Shown here: positions 7,598-15,288 of the stretch, one piece after another
How the letters are laid out: the number at the start of each line of letters is the position of its first letter
How positions within the stretch are numbered: position 1 is the first letter of the stretch
Assembly (NCBI RefSeq): GCF_000832015.1
Contig: NZ_JXCJ01000001.1
Coordinates: forward strand, 883,344 to 923,588
Source: Gilvimarinus agarilyticus
Lineage (GTDB): Bacteria; Pseudomonadota; Gammaproteobacteria; Pseudomonadales; Cellvibrionaceae
Length of the DNA stretch: 40,245 nt
Reading direction: 5' to 3'
Made by a program: the position numbers and the translations under genes
The notes under the pieces: model-generated
What the model was told of the DNA's origin: nothing
Database searches by the model: none
Seen by the model: the letters and a program-made list of their open reading frames with translations, nothing else

Positions 7598-10210
7598 ATG
7601 TCCTGTCAAAAATTACTACCTGTTGTGTTGGGCTTTTGTAGCTCTTTTGCGCTAGCTCAGACTGAGCAAGTTGGTGACAATGTGTATGAAGAGATTACGG
7701 TCACCGGAACTCAGCTGGCTCGCCAGCGGGCATTGGATTCTAAGCGTGATTCGCTGCGCATTATTGACGCGCTAGGGGTTGATGAGTTGGGTCAGCTACC
7801 CGACAAAAATGTGGGCGAAAGTCTGAATCGTGTGCCCGGTGTGTCCATGTTGGTGGAGAAAGGTGAAGGGCGGTTTGTGCAGATTCGCGGCATTCAGCCA
7901 AGCTTAAATAATGTCACCTTAAACGGTGTGTCTATGGGTTCGCCAGAGGCTGATGGCGGTGGTCGTGCTACACCTATGGATGTGGTGTCGGGTAGCTTGC
8001 TGGGCGCCGTGCAAGTTATTAAAACACCGACGCCAGATATGGATGCTCAGGGCATTGGCGGTACAGTGAATGTGGATGTGAAAAAGCCGTTTGACCGAGA
8101 GGATGACTTTTATGGTTACGCAACTGCGCGCTACGGCTATGAAGAAATTCGTCCGGAAGAAAGTGCCTATGGCGGTCACGACCCCTACGCGCTGGATGCA
8201 TTGGTCTCTGGTAAAAACGATGCAAAAACTATGGGTTGGTTGTTAGGAGCCTCTTATTCGTCACGCGAGTATATTGCTCAGGGTATTTATCAAGATGATT
8301 GGCGTGAGGTTAGCGACGGCGTTAATCTGCCGGAAGAAGTTAAAAATAACTACTATGTTATTGGTCGAGAGCGCTTAAATTTGTCAGCTGTTATGGAGGT
8401 TGAGCCATCCGATACCAGCCGGTATTTTGTTCGTGCGTTTTATTCCGATTGGGATGAGTTTCAGCATCGCAATCGTTACCAGCAGTCATTAAGTGAAGGC
8501 TTGGTTGCCGATGCCCCCTATAGCGGTCGCTCGGCTGAGAACGCAGTATCCGCCAATATCCGTTTGGAGACCGCAGAGAAACAACTTCTGTCCTTTGCCG
8601 CAGGTGGTGAAAATACCTTTGGTGATTGGCAAACGGACTACCTGGTACAGTATAACGACAATGAACTAGCCGAGCCCTATAGCTCCTGGGAGTTTACCAG
8701 CGCCGAACAGTTTGGTCCCAATCGGTGGGATGTAAGTGCTGATGGTGTGGTGTTTATCACCCCAGATACAGGTACCGCTGATCGTGTCGATCCGAGGTAT
8801 CAGGTGTTTGATCGTGTGCAATATCAAGAGCGCTCAATGCAAGAGCAGGCTGGCATTGGTGAATTGAATCTACAGTTTAATACCGATGAGGGCGGTTTTT
8901 ATAAAACTGGTGTCAAAATGACCCAGACCTCGCGGGATAATGACTATGATCGCTCGCGCTATGCGCCGGGCGAGACAGAGCTAACGTTGGCCTCAGAGCC
9001 TGCATTTAATAACGGTGGCTTTGTAAATGACGTAGAAGCCGGTGATGTTCCCAATATATGGATGAACGTCGATGCCATGGATCAATTCTTTTCTGATTCC
9101 GCTAATGGCGAGTATTTTGAGCTGAATGACTCGAATACTTTTGCCAGTAACTATGGCAGTGATTATGAAGTAGATGAATCCATTTATGCCGCCTACGGCA
9201 TGGGGATGTGGCAGTGGGATTGGTTTAATGTGATCGGGGGTGTTCGCGTCGAGGCGACGGATATCGAGTCGGCGGGTTACGTCATGCTTGCTGACGGTAC
9301 CGCAGAACGGGTCGAGGACGGCGGCGATTACATAAATTGGTTGCCGTCGCTTCAGACAAATATCAATCTAACGGATTCTCTTATTTTACGAGGTGCAATT
9401 ACGCGGGGACTGGGTCGTCCGGATTACGACACCATTGCGCCGCGATCTGAATACGAAGTCGATGCTCGGGAGGGGTTCTTAAATATAGGGAACCCCGACC
9501 TGGAAGCGCGCGAATCATGGAACTACGATGTATCGCTCGAGTGGTATGTTAATGATCTAACGCTGCTGTCGGCCGCTGTGTTCTTTAAAGATATCGAAAA
9601 TGAGTTGGTGTCGCGCACGACTGAGTATGATGGTCAGCAAGACATAACCGCTGCCTTAAATGATCTGGGGTTGGCCGGTGTAATTGATCCGACAGAGATA
9701 GACGACTTGACGGTATCGACTACTGAAAACGGCGATAGCTCGGAGCTTATGGGGTTGGAATTGACGGCGCAAACACAGTTTGCGTTTTTACCGTCACCGT
9801 TTGATGGCTTAGGTGGCTCGGCGTCCATGAGCTACATCGACGCCGATGTTGAAGTGGAGCGCAACGGAGAAACCGTCGATCTTCCGTTGCCGGGCCAAGC
9901 CGAGAGTACCTACAATTTATCGCTTTTTTATCAAACAGAAAAGCTCGATCTTGCGCTGAGCTATGCTTACAACGATAGCTTTCTGACCGATATTGGCGGT
10001 AGCCCGGAAGAGGATATTTATCAGGGTGAGTTTGGTCGTTGGGACTTTAAAGCATCTTGGGCTATGCAGGAAAACCTCAAGTTATTTTTTGAGGCGGTTA
10101 ATCTCAATAATGAGCCCACCACCGAGTTTCAAGGTGGCTTCGAGCGACAAAATACAGAGTATGAATACGTTGGCCGAACTCTATATGTTGGCGTCTCACT
10201 TGGGTTTTAA
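7598..10210 (+). CDS. TonB-dependent outer-membrane receptor (Xanthomonas/Caulobacter class)
   Basis: This 870-residue TonB-dependent transporter would import a ligand across the outer membrane. The frame reaches back to a GTG at 7586, but the ATG at 7598 has a GGAGAAG ribosome-binding site and begins a good signal peptide (LLPVVLGFCSSFALA, cut before QTEQV). A plug domain follows at about residues 25-165, with ITVTGTQLARQRALDSKRDS, LPDKNVGESLNRVPGVS and FVQIRGIQPSLNNVTLNGVSM. A beta-barrel ends in a C-terminal Phe (LYVGVSLGF). The plug pattern is typical of the large TonB-Xanth-Caul subfamily used by carbohydrate-degrading bacteria, but the sequence does not reveal the ligand. It probably forms a two-gene operon with the next gene (gap 14 bases). 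It lies 15 kb from the mannan genes, so a link to mannan is not supported. Confidence 0.92.
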   Translation: MSCQKLLPVVLGFCSSFALAQTEQVGDNVYEEITVTGTQLARQRALDSKRDSLRIIDALGVDELGQLPDKNVGESLNRVPGVSMLVEKGEGRFVQIRGIQPSLNNVTLNGVSMGSPEADGGGRATPMDVVSGSLLGAVQVIKTPTPDMDAQGIGGTVNVDVKKPFDREDDFYGYATARYGYEEIRPEESAYGGHDPYALDALVSGKNDAKTMGWLLGASYSSREYIAQGIYQDDWREVSDGVNLPEEVKNNYYVIGRERLNLSAVMEVEPSDTSRYFVRAFYSDWDEFQHRNRYQQSLSEGLVADAPYSGRSAENAVSANIRLETAEKQLLSFAAGGENTFGDWQTDYLVQYNDNELAEPYSSWEFTSAEQFGPNRWDVSADGVVFITPDTGTADRVDPRYQVFDRVQYQERSMQEQAGIGELNLQFNTDEGGFYKTGVKMTQTSRDNDYDRSRYAPGETELTLASEPAFNNGGFVNDVEAGDVPNIWMNVDAMDQFFSDSANGEYFELNDSNTFASNYGSDYEVDESIYAAYGMGMWQWDWFNVIGGVRVEATDIESAGYVMLADGTAERVEDGGDYINWLPSLQTNINLTDSLILRGAITRGLGRPDYDTIAPRSEYEVDAREGFLNIGNPDLEARESWNYDVSLEWYVNDLTLLSAAVFFKDIENELVSRTTEYDGQQDITAALNDLGLAGVIDPTEIDDLTVSTTENGDSSELMGLELTAQTQFAFLPSPFDGLGGSASMSYIDADVEVERNGETVDLPLPGQAESTYNLSLFYQTEKLDLALSYAYNDSFLTDIGGSPEEDIYQGEFGRWDFKASWAMQENLKLFFEAVNLNNEPTTEFQGGFERQNTEYEYVGRTLYVGVSLGF

Positions 10211-10224
10211 ACATGAGGAGCATT

Positions 10225-11112
10225 ATGAATAAGTTAGCTTCTGTATTTGTTGTGTTGCTTTGCTCTTCGGGCATGAATGCCTGGGGCGCAGAGCCGCCTC
10301 CCGTAGATCAACTTGAATATCAGGCACCTCAAGTCATACAGCTAAAAGCCCAGACATTAAATACCTTTAATGCACCTGAGGCTGATCAGGGTGTCGCGGT
10401 AGACGATCAATACTTTTACCCGGTAGATAACGCTGTTATAGGTAAGTACCGTAAAGACAATGGTGAGTTTGTTGCCCGCTGGACGGGCACCCGAACGCGT
10501 CCAGTGCGACACATTAATAGCTGTTATGCGCGCGACCAACAGCTTTGGTGTGCTAACTCCAACTACTCTGAAATCCCTATTGCCAGTTCGGTAGAGGTAT
10601 TTACAACGGACCCGCTACAACCTCATAAAAGTCATAGCCTTGGGCTTACCGACGCCGGCTCATTGGTGTGGTTTGAGCACTGGCAAGATGGTTTTATTGC
10701 CGGCTTTGCGCACTATTCCAAAAAAGGCGGCGAGTCTTTTAAGGGCAGTGAGTACTCATCAATCGTGAGCTACGATGATCGCTGGCGCCGAACGGGTGGT
10801 TGGGCTTTGCCTCCTTCACTGGTAAACATGATGGCACCTTACGCAGCCTCTGGCGGGGCTATTGGCCCCGGCGGCTATCTTTATCTGATGGGGCATGACG
10901 CCCCACAGATGTACGTAATGGGGTTGCCTTCCATGGGGCCTGAGTTGGTGCATTTGGCAACCATCGATTTGCAGGCGCAAGGTCAGGCGTTCAGTTTTGA
11001 TCCCGCCGCGGCGCAGCAGGTGTGGGTGATTGATAGGCATGCAAAAAAAGTCCGTCAAATATTGTTGCCCGAGCTTAAGTTAACCACAGATGTAGCAAAG
11101 CCATTTCGTTAA
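10225..11112 (+). CDS. secreted protein of unknown function, TBDT partner (beta-propeller-like)
   Basis: I do not recognise a named family. The 295-residue protein begins at the ATG with an AGGAG site five bases upstream; an in-frame ATG at 10213 is less likely. A signal peptide (MNKLASVFVVLLCSSGMNAWG, cut near AEPPP) sends it to the periplasm or beyond. The mature part alternates short strands with motifs such as QGVAVDDQYFYPVDNAVIGKY and SLVWFEHWQDGFIAGFAHY, which look like blades of a propeller fold (DQGVAVDD resembles NHL-type repeats). Two cysteines (NSCYA and LWCAN) may form a disulphide. It directly follows the TonB-dependent receptor and precedes a terminator, so the two are probably co-transcribed and the protein may process or bind the receptor's ligand. 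That role is inference. Confidence 0.7.
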   Translation: MNKLASVFVVLLCSSGMNAWGAEPPPVDQLEYQAPQVIQLKAQTLNTFNAPEADQGVAVDDQYFYPVDNAVIGKYRKDNGEFVARWTGTRTRPVRHINSCYARDQQLWCANSNYSEIPIASSVEVFTTDPLQPHKSHSLGLTDAGSLVWFEHWQDGFIAGFAHYSKKGGESFKGSEYSSIVSYDDRWRRTGGWALPPSLVNMMAPYAASGGAIGPGGYLYLMGHDAPQMYVMGLPSMGPELVHLATIDLQAQGQAFSFDPAAAQQVWVIDRHAKKVRQILLPELKLTTDVAKPFR

Positions 11113-11225
11113 CTTGCCGTAACGGTTGTCAGCGGTAATACTCGATTTATGATTGCTGAACATTGTTTCACGACAACCATGGTTGCCATCGCACCTTAAC
11201 GGGCGGCGTTGGCATTTGTGAAAAT

Positions 11226-11251
11226 CCCGCCGTAAAAAGGCGGGCTTTTTT
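11226..11251 (+). terminator. rho-independent terminator of the TBDT operon
   Basis: CCCGCC (11226-11231) pairs with GGCGGG (11239-11244) around a GTAAAAA loop, followed by C and six T. This is a textbook intrinsic terminator on the + strand, 114 bases after the stop of the secreted partner gene. Confidence 0.9.
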
Positions 11252-11279
11252 GTGCCTGTCTGAGCGGTTTTACTATAGC
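11250..11279 (+). promoter_or_regulatory. possible sigma-70 promoter for the GNAT gene
   Basis: TTGTGC (11250-11255) and TATAGC (11274-11279) are separated by 18 bases and lie just upstream of the acetyltransferase start at 11305, which has an AGGAGAAAGG ribosome-binding site. Seen by eye only. Confidence 0.35.
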
Positions 11280-11304
11280 GCAAGCGCGCGAGGAGAAAGG
11301 CAAG

Positions 11305-11913
11305 ATGGAGTTTGATCCACAGGTACTGAACTTGAACAGAGTTCGCCTTGAGCCATTAACGGAGCATCACTTACCCGGTTTGACCGCCGCGATTGCCGAC
11401 GGCAATTGGCATGAGCTGTTTTTGACTATTGTGCCAGCACCGGAGCGGCTAGACGCCTTTTTGGCAAAAGCGCTGTCCGACCATCGGGTGGGCTCGGGGC
11501 TTACTTATGCCATTATTTGTTAACCGAGTAATGCCGTGATTGGCTCCACACGTTTTATGCGTGCGGTGCCTGAACATCGCCGGGTTGAAATTGGTTTAAC
11601 GTTTATCGCCCAGCGCTTTCAGTGTACCGAGGTGAACACTGCCATTAAATATTTAATGCTGCGTCACGCCTTCGAGCAATTGGACAGCTTGCGAGTCGAG
11701 TTTTTAACGGATTGCCTTAACCGTCGCTCCCGCCATGCGATCGAGCGTATCGGTGCAAAATATGAAGGCCTGTCGTGCAAACATATGCAGATGCGCGATG
11801 GGCGTATACGTGATTCGGTGCTTTACAGTATTACGGCTGATGAGTGGGCGGGCGTTAAACAGCACTTAAACTTTATGATGCAAAATCTCCCCACTGGTAT
11901 TGCAGCACGCTAA
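11305..11913 (+). pseudogene. GNAT-family acetyltransferase gene interrupted by an in-frame TAA
   Basis: The full frame would encode about 202 residues, the usual length of RimJ/RimL-like GNAT N-acetyltransferases. It is interrupted by a single TAA at 11521-11523, after 72 residues. The frame is not shifted: reading continues in phase as PSNAVIGSTRFM, where GNAT relatives have the strand leading to IGSTR. The second half carries the diagnostic family segment RRVEIGLTFIAQRFQCTEVN, then KYLMLRHAFEQLDSLRVEF and NRRSRHAIERIGAKYEG. CAA to TAA is the simplest change. The ribosome-binding site (AGGAG) precedes the first half; no good site precedes the possible GTG restart at 11536, so the second half is probably not made. 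The 3' end overlaps the convergent rsmE by about 40 bases. A sequencing error cannot be excluded. Confidence 0.85.
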
Positions 11914-12604
11914 TGGCGGCCAGTGGTGCGGTTTCGGTGCGCATCACCCGGGGACCCAGTGTTAGTGGATTAAAGCCTGCGTTGCGCGCGGTGACAATTT
12001 CGTCTTCACTAAGGCCGCCCTCGGGGCCAATGAGCAATGCGACGCTGCTTGGCGTAAGCGCTTTGGGTAAGGCTTGGTGGTCGCGATGATGCAAAACAAA
12101 CTTTTGCTCTGCATCGGAGCGGGCTAAATAGTCGCTTAACTGGGTGAGTGGCGCAAGCTCGGGCAGGCGATTGCGCTGACACTGCTCGCAGGCACTGATG
12201 GTAATTTGTTGCCAGTGCTGCCACTTTTTCTCCAGCCGCTCACCCTTGAGTTTTACTTCTGTGCGTTCAGTAACGAGCGGCACAATTCGTGTGACGCCAA
12301 GCTCGGTGGCTTTTTGTAGCACTAAGTCCCAGCGCTCGCCGCGCGACAAACCGACGGCCAGCTCGATAGACAGGCGAGACTCCCGGTCGTTGTCGTCGTA
12401 GCTGTTAAGTGTAACCTCGATGTACTTTTTAGCCACGTCGGTGATGACACCGCTGTATTCTCCGCCCTGACCGTTAAATACAATCAGCGGCCGGCCGGCC
12501 GTCATGCGTAACACCTTTCCCAAGTAGTGCGCCGCGTTGTCGTCCAGTTTAACGGGAGTGTTAAGGCTGAGATCTACCGGGCAGTATATACGGGGAATGC
12601 GCAT
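11873..12604 (-). CDS. rsmE: 16S rRNA (uracil-1498-N3)-methyltransferase RsmE
   Basis: RsmE methylates U1498 of 16S rRNA in the assembled small subunit. From the ATG at 12604 the protein is 243 residues, the size of the E. coli enzyme; an upstream extension in frame lacks family similarity. The C-terminal SPOUT knot shows LLIGPEGGLSEDEI (residues 190-203) and LGPRVMRTETAPLAAISVLQ (216-235), the SAM-binding signature. The N-terminal PUA-like part contains HYLGKVLRM and GRPLIVFNGQGGEY. Downstream it runs into the broken GNAT gene tail to tail. Confidence 0.96.
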   Translation of the reverse strand: MRIPRIYCPVDLSLNTPVKLDDNAAHYLGKVLRMTAGRPLIVFNGQGGEYSGVITDVAKKYIEVTLNSYDDNDRESRLSIELAVGLSRGERWDLVLQKATELGVTRIVPLVTERTEVKLKGERLEKKWQHWQQITISACEQCQRNRLPELAPLTQLSDYLARSDAEQKFVLHHRDHQALPKALTPSSVALLIGPEGGLSEDEIVTARNAGFNPLTLGPRVMRTETAPLAAISVLQYQWGDFAS

Positions 12605-12679
12605 GCTTATTTGGTCTTGGCTGAATGTAAGAGTAAGATCATAACAGGACTGCACTCAAGGTTTGAAGTCATCCAATCT

Positions 12680-12713
12680 GTTACGGTTGGCGTAACCTTG
12701 ATACTGTGAGTAT
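12680..12713 (+). promoter_or_regulatory. two small inverted repeats ahead of the GPx-like gene
   Basis: GTTACG-N5-CGTAAC (12680-12696) and ATACT-GTG-AGTAT (12701-12713) lie 28-61 bases upstream of the ATG at 12741. They could be operator half-sites in the promoter. No regulator is identified and both repeats are short, so this is a modest observation. Confidence 0.3.
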
Positions 12714-12740
12714 TTTAATTGTTAGTAGAAGGGTGTAAAC

Positions 12741-13283
12741 ATGAAAACCGCAAAGGCTCTAATCGCTTTATTGGGTGTTAGTGGCGCGTTGGCGCAAGCG
12801 GCCAGCTGCCCCGCGTATTTAGAGGGCGAGTACCGCAAGTTGCACTCTAGCGAGAGCGCTAATTTATGTGAGTTGCTGGCCGGTAAAGACGCGCTGATTG
12901 TGAATACCGCCAGCCACTGTGGTTTTACCCCGCAATTTAAGGCACTTGAGGCGCTACACCAAGAGTACGCGGATCAGGGCTTGGTCGTGGTGGGGTTTGC
13001 CAGCGATGATTTTAAGCAGGCTGCCAAGTCTGAGGAAGAAGCGGCGACGATTTGCTATACCAATTATGGGGTAAGCTTTACCATGTTAGCGCCCACGGCT
13101 GTATCTGGAGAAGAGGCCAATGGCTTGTTTGCCTATTTGGGCGCTCAGAGCGAGCAGCCGGGCTGGAACTTTAATAAGTACCTGCTGGATGGTGAGACTG
13201 GCGCGGTACAGCATTTTGGCAGTAAGGTCACGCCCGACAGCGAGGAGTTAAAGGCCGCACTCGATACGGTGCTGCAACCCTAA
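12741..13283 (+). CDS. exported glutathione peroxidase-like thiol peroxidase
   Basis: This 180-residue protein of the glutathione peroxidase family has an N-terminal signal peptide (residues 1-20, ALAQA before ASC), so it probably acts in the periplasm. The peroxidatic Cys60 lies in the family motif NTASHCGFTPQF, and Trp142-Asn143 in PGWNFNKYL complete part of the active site. Cys105 in EAATICYTNYG sits where Cys-type GPx enzymes have the resolving cysteine, suggesting a thioredoxin-like reductant rather than glutathione. The usual FPCNQF block is FASDDF here (residues 86-91), so the conserved Gln of the catalytic tetrad appears to be Asp90. The family is clear; activity with that substitution is not certain. 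Confidence 0.87.
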   Translation: MKTAKALIALLGVSGALAQAASCPAYLEGEYRKLHSSESANLCELLAGKDALIVNTASHCGFTPQFKALEALHQEYADQGLVVVGFASDDFKQAAKSEEEAATICYTNYGVSFTMLAPTAVSGEEANGLFAYLGAQSEQPGWNFNKYLLDGETGAVQHFGSKVTPDSEELKAALDTVLQP

Positions 13284-13469
13284 TTACTCTTGCTCGACGG
13301 TGACACTCACGTCACCGTCGCTATCGACCCAGATGTTGACATCCATGGGCTGGCAGCATACATGGCAATCTTCCGTGTAGCGCTGCGTACCGGCGGAGTC
13401 ATCAACAAGCAGGGTTAGCGGTGCATCGCAAAAAGGGCAGTGCACCGGTTTTTCTAGCAACTGGGCCAC
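13284..13469 (-). CDS. CPXCG-motif cysteine-rich small protein
   Basis: This 61-residue protein has HCPFC (Cys11, Cys14) and CHVCC (Cys35, Cys38, Cys39) and a highly acidic tail (WVDSDGDVSVTVEQE), matching the small CPXCG cysteine-rich family common in gammaproteobacteria. The cysteine pairs probably bind one zinc. The start is a GTG three bases after the stop of the outer-membrane protein gene, and its stop abuts the stop of the convergent GPx-like gene. Function is not established for the family. Confidence 0.82.
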   Translation of the reverse strand: MAQLLEKPVHCPFCDAPLTLLVDDSAGTQRYTEDCHVCCQPMDVNIWVDSDGDVSVTVEQE

Positions 13470-13472
13470 GAC

Positions 13473-14015
13473 TTAAAAGCGGTAGTCCAGGTTAATGTTA
13501 ATGGCGGTAAACTCTTGGCTGTCGACATCGGCCAGGTTTTTATACTCAAAGTTCAGGTTCCACTGAGGGGCGATATACCAACCAAAACCTAGCCCCCAAG
13601 AGAAGCCGTCGGTGCTGAGCTTAGTGCTCTCGATGCGGTAATCTAAGTCGGAGTAACCCAGTAAGGCGTAAAAGCGGCCATGTTGGTTGGTGGCCTCTGC
13701 GCGGTAGTAAATTGCCTGGTAGCTATCGATGTCCATATCCGCCTCGATGGTGTCGTCCCCATCCAGGTACACGGTATCGGCCCCTAAACCTGTGCCGTAG
13801 CGCACTTCGGCGCCCAGCAGGCTGTTGTACTTGTAGCCACCAAACAGCTCGGCCACCCACAAGTCGGCGCCGTCGTAGCTTCGTTCATCGTCGGCATTAA
13901 CCGCAGACACACCGGCACCGGCAAAAAAACCGCGCTCGTTATCGGCTAGGCAGGCGTTACTGGCCAGCAGTGTTGCAGGTAAGGCGATAGCTAATAAAGT
14001 ACGAGTCAGATTCAT
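13473..14015 (-). CDS. outer-membrane beta-barrel protein
   Basis: A 180-residue precursor with signal peptide MNLTRTLLAIALPATLLASN, cut near CLA-DNE. It then has alternating amphipathic strands: GFFAGAGVSAVNA, AELFGGYKYNSLLGAEVRYG, AIYYRAEAT, RFYALLGYSDLDYRI, SWGLGFGWYIAPQWNLNFEY. The C-terminus is Phe (NLDYRF), the barrel-assembly signal. This is the small OmpA/OmpW-like eight-strand barrel type. The in-frame extension upstream to 14069 is rejected because the signal peptide begins at 14015. No specific function can be assigned. It sits between a small membrane protein gene (37-bp gap) and the CPXCG gene (3-bp gap), so co-transcription with both is plausible. Confidence 0.82.
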   Translation of the reverse strand: MNLTRTLLAIALPATLLASNACLADNERGFFAGAGVSAVNADDERSYDGADLWVAELFGGYKYNSLLGAEVRYGTGLGADTVYLDGDDTIEADMDIDSYQAIYYRAEATNQHGRFYALLGYSDLDYRIESTKLSTDGFSWGLGFGWYIAPQWNLNFEYKNLADVDSQEFTAININLDYRF

Positions 14016-14052
14016 AAAAATTACACTGTGTTGGGGCCGATCGTTGGGCGGG

Positions 14053-14361
14053 CTAAAATATCCACGCAATCATCAGCCAAATGATAATAAAAAAGGTAAA
14101 AAATCCACCGAGCACAAACTGTAGCTCGCCGATCAGGCCGTCGCCAGAGGTGATGGCGAATACCACGAGCAGTGCGGTGGTGACAAAAAACGAGATAACG
14201 GCGGCGTCTTTCAGGCCTAAGCCCTGTGAGAAGGCGCCATCGGTAATGTCACCAAGCATAGGTAGCAGGAGCACGGTGGCAATCACTGCCAGTAGTAATA
14301 CCGCCACAATGCCAATTAGGGTGGCTCGTGCCTGACGCTTGTCCTTTTCGTCGCTGCCCAT
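14053..14361 (-). CDS. small three-helix membrane protein, unknown function
   Basis: From the ATG at 14361, preceded by GAGG six bases upstream, the protein has 102 residues. A short charged N-terminus (MGSDEKDKRQAR) is followed by three hydrophobic segments: TLIGIVAVLLLAVIATVLLL, AAVISFFVTTALLVVFAI and FVLGGFFTFFIIIWLMIAWIF. A longer reading from 14667 overlaps the PH-domain gene and is rejected. I do not recognise a named family. It lies 11 bases behind the PH-domain gene and probably shares its transcript. Confidence 0.75.
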   Translation of the reverse strand: MGSDEKDKRQARATLIGIVAVLLLAVIATVLLLPMLGDITDGAFSQGLGLKDAAVISFFVTTALLVVFAITSGDGLIGELQFVLGGFFTFFIIIWLMIAWIF

Positions 14362-14372
14362 AAATGCCTCGG

Positions 14373-14741
14373 TTAATCGTGAGCTTTGATAATGTCTCGC
14401 ACTCGGTTTGGGTCCGGCATGCCTACAGCGATGATCTCGGCCGAGTCGCCCGCGGTGTAGAGCTCGATGGTGCCAGTGCCAAAAATACGGTTCCAGAAAG
14501 ACTGTTTTACTTTGACGGTGCGAATACTGGTAATGTTCAGCTCCGAGCGCTCTTTGCTTAGCAGGCCTTTCTCGTACAAAACATCGGATTTGGTCACCAT
14601 CAGGCGCGATGATTTGTTGTTGAGGTGCCAGATCAGCAAAATAATGATGCCAATCCCGACTAAGCACAAAAGCAGGGCCAGAATAAAACCCAGAGGATTG
14701 TTTTTAAACATCACGGGGTGTTCGTCGTACAGTGCTTCCAT
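14373..14741 (-). CDS. PH-domain (bPH2-type) membrane protein
   Basis: This 122-residue protein has a hydrophobic N-terminal segment (GFILALLLCLVGIGIIILLIW), followed by a bacterial pleckstrin-homology-like domain with the typical run RLMVTKSDVLYEKGLLSKERSELNI and later FGTGTIELYTAGD. Such domains are found at the inner membrane, but their role is mostly unknown. The start has AGGA about seven bases upstream and lies eight bases after the stop of the upstream exporter gene, consistent with co-transcription. Confidence 0.86.
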   Translation of the reverse strand: MEALYDEHPVMFKNNPLGFILALLLCLVGIGIIILLIWHLNNKSSRLMVTKSDVLYEKGLLSKERSELNITSIRTVKVKQSFWNRIFGTGTIELYTAGDSAEIIAVGMPDPNRVRDIIKAHD

Positions 14742-14749
14742 GGTGTGTC

Positions 14750-15061
14750 CTAGGTTAGTTTTAGTCCGGCAATGCCCGTGAGTATAAGGGCAATGCAGAC
14801 AAGGCGCAAAGCCGATACGGCCTCACCAAAGAGGAATATGCCGAGGATCACAGTCCCCACCGCACCGATGCCGCTCCAGATTGCATAGGCGGTGCTAATT
14901 GGCAGGTCTTTAAGGGATAACCCCAACAGCGACAGGCTGATAATGATGGCGAGTAATGTTCCGATGCTGGGCCAAAGGCGGGTAAAACCATCGGAATATT
15001 TTAGGCCTACGGCCCATACAACTTCGAATAGCCCGGCTAAAAGCAAGTAAATCCACGACAT
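14750..15061 (-). CDS. sugE: SMR-family guanidinium exporter (SugE/Gdx type)
   Basis: A 103-residue four-helix small multidrug resistance protein. The opening [20 protein letters not shown] and the next run [14 protein letters not shown] follow the SugE/Gdx subgroup rather than EmrE; Glu13 is the conserved proton/substrate-coupling residue. Members of this subgroup export guanidinium in exchange for protons at the inner membrane. The ATG at 15061 fits the family start; an in-frame ATG at 15076 would add five residues. A guanidine-II riboswitch immediately upstream independently supports the substrate. It is the first gene of a possible five-gene - strand run. Confidence 0.9.
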   Translation of the reverse strand: MSWIYLLLAGLFEVVWAVGLKYSDGFTRLWPSIGTLLAIIISLSLLGLSLKDLPISTAYAIWSGIGAVGTVILGIFLFGEAVSALRLVCIALILTGIAGLKLT

Positions 15062-15081
15062 GTTTGGTAATCTCATCGGGG

Positions 15082-15140
15082 CGGGGTCGTCCCCGGTTAG
15101 AGATAATCAGATAACTCTGCCGTGCGGGTCGTCCCGTACG
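15082..15140 (-). ncRNA. guanidine-II (mini-ykkC) riboswitch upstream of sugE
   Basis: On the - strand two GC-rich hairpins each carry the loop ACGA. The first (15140-15121) is CGTACGGG-ACGA-CCCGCACG, eight base pairs with one G-T. The second (15095-15082) is CGGGG-ACGA-CCCCG, five base pairs. A 25-base linker separates them, and the second ends 20 bases before the sugE ATG. Two hairpins with ACGR tetraloops directly ahead of an SMR exporter is the defining architecture of the guanidine-II class. Binding of guanidinium by both loops is known to expose the ribosome-binding site. Only the structure and context are seen here; a covariance search would confirm it. Confidence 0.92.
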
Positions 15141-15288
15141 GGTTGCTGGCCGGCAAGTGTGGCCAACAACATGGGGTAAAATAAGGATATTCGGCGCTAT
15201 TTTCAAGGTTGGCTAGCGGGATAATCACAAGAGGTTCGCCACATGCGGTGACGATACCTATAGCTTAAGGCAGATAGAAGGCACAGGA

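Noticed and set aside
7598-10210. Assigning the TonB-dependent receptor to mannan uptake
   Set aside because: It is 15 kb from the mannan genes and has no copy of the shared operator; its ligand cannot be read from the sequence.
11536-11913. The second half of the GNAT frame as an independent small gene
   Set aside because: It lacks a ribosome-binding site at its GTG and contains only the C-terminal half of one GNAT domain continuing the upstream frame.
14361-14667. A 204-residue reading of the small membrane protein with a long basic N-terminus
   Set aside because: The extra part is antiparallel to nothing functional, overlaps the PH-domain gene in another frame and has no protein-like pattern; the ATG at 14361 has its own ribosome-binding site.
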